This document shows positions 24,372 through 34,535 of a stretch of DNA of 64,000 nucleotides, piece by piece (position 1 is the first letter of the stretch; each line of letters begins with the position of its first letter). This DNA comes from Cristatella mucedo (Eukaryota; Bryozoa; Phylactolaemata; Cristatellidae): the NCBI GenBank assembly GCA_009760855.2, contig WPIO01000012.1, positions 6,323,501 through 6,387,500 of the forward strand. The letters run 5' to 3'. A program made the translations under genes and the position numbers. Below the pieces are notes generated by a model. That model did no database searches. It was given only the letters and a program-made list of their open reading frames with translations, and had not been told where the DNA came from.

Positions 24372-24730
24372 AAAAATTTAACTAGCTACTTAGTTCTGTC
24401 TCGGCTACACTATGGTAATTCCCTTTTGGCTAGGCTACCAAAAAAGCCACTAGGCCACTGCAGCTGGCTGTGAATATGGCTACAAGGCTGGTCTGCAAAT
24501 CCCTGAGGTTTGACCATGTGTCTCCTTTGCTAAAAGAGCTAGGATAGCTGCAGGTTGATCAACGGATACAGAACAAAGTTCTTACACTGACCACAAGGCC
24601 TGCCACGAGTTGACTCCTCAATACCTAGCTGAATTGCTGCACCAGTTTCACCTCGTCCCCTCAGGTCCTGTATGGACAATAAATTAGCTGTTCCATTCTT
24701 CCACTTAATGATCGTTGGCAACAGAAATGA
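24372..24730 (+). mobile_element. LINE-B RT C-terminal fragment
   Basis: Translated pieces (LHYGNSLLARLPKK, VDQRIQNKVLTLT, a degenerate PATS..LLN) match the LINE-B C-terminal RT region. It abuts a LINE-A copy in opposite orientation. Confidence 0.6.
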
Positions 24731-25162
24731 CATATGCTAGTAGTGAGTTTAAGGTTTTGAGAGCATACAAACTAAAGGCACCGTCTCCAAATAAATTTGA
24801 GGTTGATTTGAGGCAGGATTAAACGACATAAGTCTGCAGAGAGGGTGGCAATATGTGAAGCCTGACAAGAGGTATTTCCGATAGGAAGGAGCAAGAGTAA
24901 GGAGAGGTATAAAAGTGAGTGACAGAACCTTGAAGTCGATATGATGTTGAAGGTTAGCCAGTCCAAGTAAGTGAGAACTAGTGAGACAGTTCATGGCAAT
25001 CAAGCCTAGCTACCAACTTTTGCACTAACTGTGAGCACCTTACTGCATAGCCATGAAGACCTGAAGATAGTGAGTCATGGAGGTTTAGTTAGGACCGTCA
25101 CAATACATGGACCACGTGGCAGCCTTGTCTAAGCCGCCCTAAATTTTAGCAATAAAAAAATG

Positions 25163-25326
25163 CTGGCTGATTTAACAGCCTCTTTTTGTATAGCGACGGA
25201 AGAACCTTTACGGCTATCACCACCACTTGCAGCGGCGATAAAGGATCGCCCACCACAGGATTCGAACCCACGACCTCAGGGCCGAGGTCATGAAAAGCAA
25301 CCGCCTTACCTAGTGAGCCATTACGG
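25163..25326 (-). mobile_element. SINE-A copy inside LINE-A
   Basis: A full-length minus-strand copy with an excellent B box (GGGTTCGAATCC) and A box (TGGCTCACTAGGTAAGG), inserted in the LINE-A copy at 24.7-26.0 kb. Confidence 0.8.
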
Positions 25327-25567
25327 ATCTACGTAGCTTAAAGTAGGTAGACTTGACAGTGGAGTTGATAAGGTAATCTAGCAAAAGGTGACTTTAAAAT
25401 AGAACACCCTGCTGGTCTGCAGGGGCTACATGAGTTATGTTGGCCGAGCTCATTTTGAAGGTTACGCTCTCTAAATTCTGATTAACACTAGGTTTGCCCA
25501 TAACTAGCATATTGTATCATCACTCAATTCGAGAAAGTTTGCTCCATCCTAGTGTAAATGTCAGCAA

Positions 25568-25878
25568 TGTAGTTCGATTGCATGCGGGCTGGTACCGCTC
25601 CTTTTCTAAACAGCTGTTAGGAGCATCATCGAGAGGGGCCTGTGCACAGCTGTGGTCCGCTTCTAATGAGGCGTTGACACAGGCCAATAACCCGCTGGTG
25701 AACAGATGGTGGATTCACCATCGGGGTCGGCCAAGGCACAGCCGGAGTCGAGGAGAGGAGACTAGAGTGGGAAAGAGGGGTGAGTGAAGCCGTGCTCCCT
25801 CTGCTCTGTGAGTAGTAGAATAAATTGTTGGTGTTGGTTCGATGCGAGCGTTCTGTGTGCAGGGCGAATCAAAGCACA
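25568..25878 (+). mobile_element. Solo LTR (311 bp) in LINE-A
   Basis: It runs TGTAGTTCG...AAAGCACA (TG...CA ends) between exact 5-bp target duplications AGCAA at 25563-25567 and 25879-25883. It carries AATAAATTGTTGGTGTTGG near its end. LINE-A resumes on both sides. The pattern fits a Ty3/gypsy- or BEL-type solo LTR, but no internal region is present to decide. Confidence 0.75.
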
Positions 25879-26353
25879 AGCAATACATACAACAATAGAG
25901 TTGAAAGTTTGACATGCTTGAAGGTAGGGATGGATCAAAACACAGCTACAGCAGTCAGTTATCTTCACCGATTTCGTGTCGTTTCTGCCGAGAGCAACTG
26001 TAGCAGGGGCTTTCAGATTGCAGCAAGTCCAAAAGTTATCGTAACTTAGCTGGTACTGCTGAATATACAGAACGCAAAAGTGCTTGCAGATTAAAATGTG
26101 CCCTACTGCATCGAACGGTTACCGAAATTAATCACTTGCATGTTTTATGACTCACTATACATCAAATACCGACATATTTACATGTGGGAAGACAAAATAA
26201 CATATACCAAGAACCATGCCTTCTAATGCATGTTGCTTTCTACAAGCACCAACAATACTTTGGAAAATTTAAGGTTTCAACTCCACTATTTATAATCAGT
26301 CTAGTTTTACGCATTTGAAAACGGCCAACAATCAGACGTGTCGCAGCATGGAT

Positions 26354-26435
26354 GGTAATAATAATAATAATTCACTTGATAAAGCGCCCTCAGAGAACTC
26401 AATCTCTCTCTAGGCGCTTTACATTTGCTGTAAAG
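26354..26435 (-). mobile_element. LINE-A 3' terminal fragment (stem-loop and tail only)
   Basis: An (AAT)n tract is followed by AAAGCGCCCTCAGAGAACT, a loop and AGGCGCTTT on the plus strand, i.e. the terminal hairpin of LINE-A. Could also be the tail of a SINE-B whose head is lost. Confidence 0.65.
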
Positions 26436-26962
26436 TGAAATCCCACTTGGGTGCAGGGCCTGGCTTGAGCCTCCACCAATGGACGCTTACCGGTTACCCC
26501 TTGGCGTAGCGACAGCTGAGAATAGTCAGTAGCGATCCAGGGCTACACTTTTGTTTGTGGATGTTTCTACTAAGTAGTTCACTCACCGAACTCCCTCAAG
26601 GTCCCATCCGAGTGGGGCACTTCACCTCAACTCGTAGCAACGAAGTATATACAGGTTACTTTACAGACTAAAGTTGATGGATTCAAACCATGAGTGAACA
26701 TAAGCAGCTGTTTTCGTACAAAAAAACCGCAAGCAATGGGTTCAGATGACCTAGATAGTACTAGCACACACACAATGATATGTAGGTCACACAAGTAGCA
26801 ACAGGTCTCCTAGGTTCTATCCAGTGCTTGAACAAGGTATTAAAGCTCAAAATCACATGCTCTTAGTAGCATTTGCTCATCCAACATCCCTGCTTCGTGT
26901 CCAAAACGAACCGAACGAATGACTAAGCGTTGTCCCATGTTGAGATGGCGGTAGAAAAAATA

Positions 26963-27024
26963 CAGCCGTGGGTACTTACCAACTGCTAAAATCCCAGCCA
27001 TTGCAATGAAAACTGAGATTGACA
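26963..27024 (-). CDS. Possible first exon of a small membrane or secreted protein
   Basis: ATGATG opens MMSISVFIAMAGILAV, a hydrophobic signal or transmembrane segment, ending at GTTG|GTAAGT (near-ideal donor). Only the donor and hydrophobicity support it. A possible partner with a transmembrane-like stretch is at 22905-23060 on the same strand. Confidence 0.25.
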
Positions 27025-27385
27025 TCATTATCCTTATAGATCCCCAACAAATTTATAACAGTGGACAGCAGATTGTGTAAAATGCCAACCCGACTTCCTC
27101 AACCGCAATCCTTCCTGATAATGGAGAGCCCCGACCCAGTAAGAGAAGCGCAGCCCGCGCACTTGCGGTTTACAGACATCACAAGCATGCCTGTATTTAT
27201 CTTATAATAAGTAAATATAAATTTTAATAAACATTTTCTTAATTTAATTTGTCAGCGAATGAGGAATCTGTTTTAGGTTTTTCGACTTAAGCCGGACCCC
27301 CATAGATATTCTATGAGAAATAGCATATATAAATTACATAGATACACTTATTGACAAGCTAAGCGGGCAAATCTGCAGACGCTTA

Positions 27386-28106
27386 AAGCTTCATTTACAC
27401 GGCAGACTTTCTTCCTGGCCGAGGCCGACTTTCGTCTTAGTTAGGACACAACAGATTTAGTCTCGCTCACGGCGGATTTGATGGCCGACTTAGTACCGGC
27501 CACAGCCCGTGCTCTAATCCGGGAGACTGGTATGAAAGAGGGTTTACCCGAAAAGACGCCAAGCCAACACCGGCAGAAGTTGAGTTCCCCGCTGCAGTCA
27601 TAATTGTAGAGTAGTGAGAAAAGAATATAAATAAAAAGGAGATACGCATTAAAAAAATCTTTTCGGGAATGGAAGCAGTAACAAATAATGTTCGCCGTAA
27701 TGGGTGTGCAGGCGTATAGTGTGCGCCATTACGAGTTTGTTGGTGGATTTGATAAACAGACCTATGGGATATTCTACGTTGAAAAGGCTGAAGCATTGGT
27801 TACAACGAATTAGCATTCAATATTTAAGGACTTACTCCGAACGCCTCAATATAACTCGACCCTACGAACGTCAGCGATTTTTATTTGTTCGTGGGGTTAC
27901 GCAACGAGCCCCGGGTTTTAATTAGTCGGCTGGACCAACGAGGAGCCAAAAAGCTGATGGAAAAAAGAGGTGGATTCTCCTTCTGATGAGGCTGAAGGCT
28001 TGGCTCCCCCCCCCCCAAATTTTGTGACTTGTGATGATGTAGTAGCACAAATCTGTGGGAAATATGTCCAAAATCTGTAGAAAAGTGTGCAGTGTAAACG
28101 CAGCTT
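27386..28106. mobile_element. Non-autonomous DNA transposon with ~25-bp TIRs
   Basis: The left end AAGCTTCATTTACACGGCAG... and the reverse complement of the right end (AAGCTGCGTTTACACTGCAC...) match over about 25 bases with a few differences. No transposase is seen inside. The superfamily is not assigned because no clean target duplication was found. Confidence 0.55.
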
Positions 28107-28139
28107 GCAGCTTTAAGCTGCGTTTACAAAATATCAAAA

Positions 28140-29400
28140 ACAGATGCATGAATGCATAGACCAGTAGAACAGCAAGCAATAAGTTTCAGAAGTCGAGACT
28201 GGTTGTTACAAATACATGGACCAATTTGGATGTAGCCTTGTGAGGGAACGTGACTCAGGAGCCTCCGAACACTGGGCCCTATTGGGGGCTATGACTGGTT
28301 TAGCAGAAGCAGGTTCTGGAGTGGCTGAATGTCTGACAGTTGCTGTGGGCAGTCCTGCACAAATTCCTGCAACGGCTGCATCTTTGGGGGACATCCATCT
28401 GCTACACACTCCGCCAACTGGCAGGGTGGTTTGGAACGACCAATGCCTCGGCAGTGCCAAAACAATGCATGTGTGGAATATATATGGGCTGCCGGAGGAG
28501 TACAAGAGGAGGAAAGAGAGGGCTAGATCCCTCGACGCCGACAGCAGTCTATAGTGAGTAGACTGGGTTTGGTTTCTTATAATAAAGTGCTTGGTGTTGG
28601 AGCCAGGAAACTTGTTGCTCGGTGTCGATATCCAGCTCGACGATAGGTCGTATGGAATGCTGTCACAAGTATCCTTGTGTACGCAGGCCCAATTTTTTTT
28701 AGACATGCTATGTAGCTGAAAGTAGGCAAACTTTACTGTTGAGCTAATGTGGTCGTCTAGTACAAGAACACTTTGGAACAGGACATCTATATTTCGTGCG
28801 AATGAAACGGGAGATATGCTGGCGAAGATTTTTAGCATTAAGCTTCACAATTTCTGAGTCACACTTGGTTTCCCTTAACTGTTAGGTTGGTTTCATCATC
28901 ATTCAATTTAAAAAAGTTTCCTGCCATTCTTGTTCGAAAGTCATTTACACATGCAGCAAGGGATTTAAGAGAGTTTGACGTGCTGGAGGGCTGGGAGGGA
29001 CCAAAGCAAAAGTATAACAAAGTGTAGTCTGCATAGAAGTGAAAGCCTAGGTAAGGCCTTGAAATCACACCGGCAAGAGGGAGAGTATAAACCGCGAAAA
29101 AAACCGGACAAAACACAGAGCCCTGAGGTACCCCATGCTTCAGTGGTTCCTCGGATGATCTTTTTCGGTTCACATCAACACTCTATGGAGTCTCAGGACT
29201 TAAATCATAGTAGTGCAGTGCTAGTGATTCCCAGGCCAGATGAGAGGTGCTCCAGGAGGATTTGGTAGCCAATTGCATAAAACACGGCAGAAAGATCAAG
29301 CAAAAAAGCAGAGACTTTGCCTGAGTCGGCAATCCTGAGAAGGCCTTTATACACCCTAAGCAATGCTGACTCTGTGGAGCGATATGTAGCGTTTAATGTA
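28140..29400 (-). mobile_element. LINE-A copy split by a solo LTR
   Basis: LINE-A sequence lies at 28140-28238 and 28668-29400. The RT part reads HGVPQGSVFCPVFFAVYTLP and FHFYADYTLLYFCF, so the YADD box is YADY. The catalytic aspartate pair is broken. Confidence 0.78.
28239..28667 (+). mobile_element. Solo LTR (429 bp) in LINE-A
   Basis: The ends are TGTGA...TCACA, a 5-bp inverted repeat. Flanking pentamers AGCCT and AGTAT each differ by one base from AGCAT, the LINE-A base order expected at this site, so a decayed target duplication is likely. It contains AATAAAGTGCTTGGTGTTGG. The 112-codon ORF inside is not a recognisable gene. Confidence 0.7.
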
Positions 29401-29461
29401 ATATGCTAGCTGCAAAAGTCAGCCTGCTGTAGCTTGCACTAGAGTGAATTATTTGTGCATA

Positions 29462-29586
29462 TATAAGGTTGAGGAAGAAGTTCATGCGCCGTGTTTTTCA
29501 TTAAATTATTATTAAACTCGTTAAATTATGATTTCATTAAGTTATTATTATGATTACAGCGCACGAACTTTGTCCTCAACCTTATA
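29462..29586. mobile_element. Foldback MITE, mariner-like ends
   Basis: The left arm TATAAGGTTGAGGAAGAAGT... is matched by the reverse complement of the right arm (29557-29586), about 30 bases with few mismatches. A ~60-bp AT-rich loop separates them. The element is bordered by TA dinucleotides as for Tc1/mariner insertions. Confidence 0.6.
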
Positions 29587-32500
29587 TTTCGCGGCACGGG
29601 GCGATTGCTACTGACACCGTTTTTCCCGTTTCTCGCTTTGCCAAACTATGAAGCCGAAATTCCATATAGAGCCTCACCACCAGGGCAAGAAAGTGTTGCT
29701 GCAACTGTTAATGCGATCTCGCAACTTGATTGAATATGTGATGAGTGAAAATATGTCAAAGTCTGCTAAAAGTGACATTACGTCTCGCTAGTATGTGACC
29801 GCAGAGATTTGTCGTAGCATTCCATCACCTTGAATGATGCTGAAGACTGTACCTCCAAACCATTATGTCGGTGGTTTAAGTTGATGAAACATGTGCTACA
29901 AGTGTGCTCTCTGAGACTTACTGAAACAAAGAGCACCAGGATGGCAAGCTGGCGAAGAAGCCATCTAATAGGCTACATTCGGAAATGAATAAGCCTGAGA
30001 ATGGACACCAAGAGTTATGTCCGAGAGAATAGCGCTACGAACGAGTTCAGGAGTTTACATGAGCGAATAAAAGGGAGACGACTGACAGAGCTCGAGGCTG
30101 CAGCTTCAATAGCTCATTCGAGAGACTGCGTTTAGAGAACACGAGAGTTTGAACCTACGGCGACGAGCAGCTAAGTGTAACTTAAACTACGAAGTAGTGT
30201 TCCACCGGCTACTCGGCTTTTCTCTCATATCTTATTGTGCTGGACTGGTCCGCCTTCTGGGTCGAGACAATAGCTAGCAATTGCAGGCACGCAGGAGGGT
30301 TCTTATGGTCGGGCTTCTGGAGTTCGCCAAGTTGACTCCGTCAGACCAGTTCGCGCGCCGTGAAAAGCGCTTCTGTCGCTTTCGGCGCCCAGTTGGGGCC
30401 ACGTGAGTTTTAACCGCACCACAACAGTACATTGCACGGTCCGCCGGTAGAGCACGGGACTAAGCCTTTCGCGGCTACATTCTTAGCGACGGGATCTATC
30501 ACGTCCCCCTTATTGACTGTTGAACCATTGACATTTTCCAACTGTCCGTTATATAGAGTGCAGCGATCGGTTGGATGCATTATGAGGGGTATGAAGCTAA
30601 TGTGCACTGTAACGGAGGCTTGCTGCACACCTGCTGAGCGTCCATGCAAGTGTGTATTCTACTTTTCCCTCAAGCGGTCAGTAGCCTTGGAGCTGTACTA
30701 GTACAATGGAGCAGCAATTTCCCGATGTGTTTCGGAATAGGTGCCATCAGCTAACTTTTACTTTACGCTACCGGCAAGATTTTTTAAGATATCGATAAGC
30801 ACGCCTGCAAGGGCAAAGAATATCTAGCCAGGTTTCTCTGAGCTGCCTTCGTTAGCAGTGCAATGTCTAGCTTGACCAGCCTTACTCAACCAGAGTATCT
30901 TTTAAAGCTGCGATTGTGTAGCCGAGATCCCAGGGCAGAGGCTATTTCCCGCCGAGCCTCGCCATGCTCAGGCTTCGCCTCCGCTCGCCTTGCCGCTGAG
31001 CTAGGGTAAGACGAGTGGCCGTCAGGTTAAACTTCTTTATTATATCGCATGCGCCAATAACAACAGGGGAACTAAACAAAACTGCTGGGCACCCTAGGAA
31101 TATGCGCTACGAGGGAGGGGGACACATGAAACACGAGGCCAACTATCCCGACGGGGAGGACAATCTCGAGCAGGAGCAATCTTGAGTACGAGCGGCAATC
31201 CACACAAGTACCAGCCAAGACGACTTTGGTACGACATTGGCAGCAGTAACGGGAATTCACTAGCACAGTACATCGCAGCTCGACGAAGGAACCAGCTCGC
31301 GGACGGAGGCCAAGGACAACTAGCTACAGTGGGAACGCAGAATATACAAGCCATAACAACGAGCACGCTATCCAGCTCCGCCCGGGCCTTAGGTACTCGT
31401 TGACAAGCGTGCGTGACCGCATCGCCGGAGCACACCTGCACCCACCCAGATGCATAACTCGGCGAGACCGGGAGCGTCCTACACCACGACTCAGTCGGCC
31501 AACTTGCGTTACCCAAGAGCCCCCACGACCTCTCGTTCTAATATATCCGGCCATGCCCATAGGTCAGACCCCGGCCTAAGCGGTGACCCTGATCGCACTA
31601 CAATCGTCCTGTCCCAGCCAATTGAACCTAGCCTGGGTGCAATTGCGGCTCTTCTGTCAGGAGAAAGGCCTTCAGCTGCTCAAATCGGTAGGTAGAAGAC
31701 AAGAACTGTCGTATTTTTTCCGACCAGAATTGCTTAACTTCCCCGTGAAAGATTTAGCTCTACCCTCGGCGGACTGCAGCCGTTCATTTAAGACGCTTGA
31801 CGGTGGAGTACTGAGGGCGTGAACCTTAACAATGAAGCTATCGATTGGCGAATCGAGCGTTGTAGGAAATTAATGAACTGCTTAATTAAACTGCAGTTAA
31901 ATTCAACTTCTAGACTGCTAAATTGCTAAATTATTTGCCTTAACTCGGTACTTTGCTTCTGCTGAAATCGAGGTAGACGCATTGACCTCATCTCTGGTTG
32001 AGCAGGCTCTTTGTTCGTGGAACAGCAACGCATTAGACCTCTGCCTCAGGGCTGATGTAGTAGCAGCAGATGCAAGAGCTAACCGCAATAAAGAACCAAT
32101 AGCTAAAAAGCATGAACGAGTAAGAGTTTTGATTCCTGTGTATATTGCGATCATACAAGGGCGTCCAGGAAGGCTTCATGCATTATGAGTCACGTAGCAA
32201 GCTATAAGCATATTATCAAATGCCAATTTTAACGAGTCTCATTGTAAAAATTTGCGATGGCACATCATTCGAATTCAGCATAGCATTCGGCATCTCAACA
32301 ATGCTCTCTTCCGTTAAGCGTGTGCTGCAAAAACAAGCACGTAGACTCGGTTGCCACAGTTGCCCCGAGGTTTCCATGCGCCACCCTGTCTGCTCACGGC
32401 AGAACCCACTTTATTCGTAGACTTGGCTCACTGTGGGATTTTGAAGAATGAACATGCTAAACGTTATAGGCTTACGCAGAGACACCGCACCGTTTCATCG

Positions 32501-33210
32501 CTAGAATTTACGAAACCAAGACCAACTAAGATACCTCGGAATACTAAAAGCACAATCAAGCTTTAACCAATTACTATTAAATCTAAAAAATGGAGCTATC
32601 GAATTCGAGGAATTACTTAGGAAAGATTATTCCCTGCTGTTTGGTCTGTAAACTATAAATATTTCACCAGCCAAAAGCACACAAGATTGCGATATCCTGA
32701 GTTGGGTTAATTAGTCATGCTTCACAAGAAAGACTGTCAAAGCCAAATGCTTGAAATAGAACAAGTAAGCTACCGGCTAAATAATATTTTACCATCATTA
32801 GAGGATGTCGTCTTCGCTTTTCTAGCTAGAAATCACCGGGTTTATCAAAATAGTAAAGGGCCTTCGGTGACATGGAAGGCAGCCTTTGAATCTTTGAGCC
32901 AATTGGCCCAACAGCAGAAGCAGCAGCCTGCACGGCATTGACGAGCCAATTTCCTGCCACGCCTGCACGGCAATCTCTGGGCTCCGGGCGGTTAAAAAAG
33001 TGGAGCCTGCATAGCCCTCCAAAGAAAATGCACGCAGCTGGAAACATGCGGGAGGCATCTCTAGGATTAGCATAATGGGAAGCACTCGTAGGCTTGTCAT
33101 AGTGTTAATATCCTTAAGGTCTCACAAGGCTTGTGCGATATATAAACGAAGACAAAATACTGTTAGAGTGGTAGGTATATCCTTATGTATTCTTACATAA
33201 GCTCTATACG
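29587..33210. other. No supported gene; GC-richer interval 30.2-31.8 kb
   Basis: Open frames exist on both strands (30410-30701, 31094-31695) but show mutual antisense openness, frame breaks and no recognised family. No repeat family landmarks are visible. Confidence 0.45.
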
Positions 33211-33420
33211 GTAATAATAATAATAACGATACGTTAGTACAGCGCCCTCAGAGAACTGAATCTCTTTCTGGTGCACTTTACAGATGCTGTACAGACAGCA
33301 TAACCAAAGGATCGGTGCAATATCCGAAAGCAGCAGGCACAGTGTCAGTAGGAACATGCACACGAGAGAAGAATCACGAAGACCCACCAAACACTGTAAT
33401 AAGCAGGTGCGTTCTAAGCC
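33211..33420 (-). mobile_element. LINE-A 3' fragment
   Basis: An (AAT)n tract is followed by the stem-loop (CAGCGCCCTCAGAGAACTG...) and a shortened 3' region with the CAGTGTCAG motif. Confidence 0.72.
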
Positions 33421-33646
33421 TCTTGGTACATTATAAATCATAGAATAAATGGTGTACATGTTACGTTGTCCACAAGAGCGACTTATCTCGGCTGTTTTTT
33501 TTGCCAAGTACAACCTGCCTAAAAGGTCACCGGTCGAAGAGGCGAGGACAACTGCAGTGCAGGATCTGGCTCTAAACAACCGAGAATATCTGCTGCCCGT
33601 AGTTTAGTTGTCGTCCCGTGAAGCACAGAATGTCTGCTAGTAAATT

Positions 33647-33935
33647 CAGTGGCGGAGCCAGAATTTTCATCCGGGGGGGGGCAGAAGTGCGAAATTTTTT
33701 TTAGGGGCGAAAACCCCCAAAATTCTCACGTAGGCGGGGCTGGAACTGCAAGTAAGTAAACATTATAGGGAAAAATCTTGATTTAAATTTGACATGAACT
33801 CGGCGCTTGCTTATTGAGTGGAATACATAAACAATTTCATCGTTGGTTACAGTCGGAGTAGTAGGAAAAGTAGGCGGCCTAGGTCGCTGCCCCACAGTTA
33901 GACGGGCCAAATGCCTCCCTCTGGCTCAGCCAGTG
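33647..33935. mobile_element. hAT-like MITE (289 bp)
   Basis: The ends CAGTGGCGGAGCCAG and, reverse-complemented, CACTGGCTGAGCCAG form imperfect TIRs. They are flanked by 8-bp direct repeats AGTAAATT (33639-33646) and AGTCAATT (33936-33943). An 8-bp duplication and CA-starting ends fit the hAT superfamily. Confidence 0.65.
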
Positions 33936-34374
33936 AGTCAATTCCACTACCAATTTATTCTTCTACACACAGAGGTAGGGGAGAGCCAAAATCTCTGCGT
34001 CCCTCTTTTCTCGTTATTCTGCTTTCTGCCACTTTACACGAATTCCACCCCATTCTACACCGATCTGCCTCTCGGATTGGACTACATTACTGAAGCACTC
34101 TTCTCATTAGTGATCTTAATCAGTGACTGCAATGCACCAAGCTCAAGTACACAAGTATCTAATAAGACATTGCTGGTTATGCTGAAAATCAGCTTCGCGT
34201 TTGCTTAATAAATTCAGTCTTTAATTAGCAATCATCCGGCAGTACCACCGAATGCTAAAGCTCATCTTAAGCTAAGCCTCCATGGTCCAGTCAAAACTTT
34301 GCTATGTAAGGCAACTTTAATTTAGGATTTTCCCAATCTTTCCTGCCAACTCCACGCAAAGGCTGTATTAGTGG

Positions 34375-34535
34375 ACCGTGATAGCCCAGGAGGTAGTGCT
34401 CGCTCTTCACGACCGAGGTCGTGGGTTCGAATCCTGCAGTTGTGCGATCCTTTATTGCCAACTGCAAGCGGTGGTGATTGCCAATAAGGCTGTTCTGCCG
34501 TTTTAAAAAATAAGGTTGCTAAATCGGCTAATATT
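34375..34535 (+). mobile_element. SINE-A copy
   Basis: It has the head with B box GGGTTCGAATCCTGC, body GCGATCCTTTATTGCC, GTGGTGATTGCC, and ends AAGGTTGCTAAATCGGCTAA. Confidence 0.75.

Larger units (their letters stand above)
24733..26010 (-). mobile_element. LINE-A copy interrupted by SINE-A and a solo LTR
   Basis: LINE-A sequence occupies 24733-25162, 25327-25567 and 25879-26010, all minus strand. It spans the RT C-terminus upstream to the region before [10 protein letters not shown] (the KTNxLVMGKP-encoding strand is visible around 25490). The gaps are the SINE-A copy and the solo LTR, which are listed separately. Confidence 0.7.

Noticed and set aside
28216-28554. 112-codon plus-strand frame
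   Set aside because: It lies almost wholly within the solo LTR at 28239-28667.
30410-30701. Frames open on both strands; the minus one briefly suggested an ML/NPC2-like domain
   Set aside because: Cysteine spacing and motif order do not fit, and there is no clear splice site.
31094-31695. Several overlapping frames in a GC-rich interval
   Set aside because: No joining of frames by plausible splice sites gave a longer protein, and no family was recognised.
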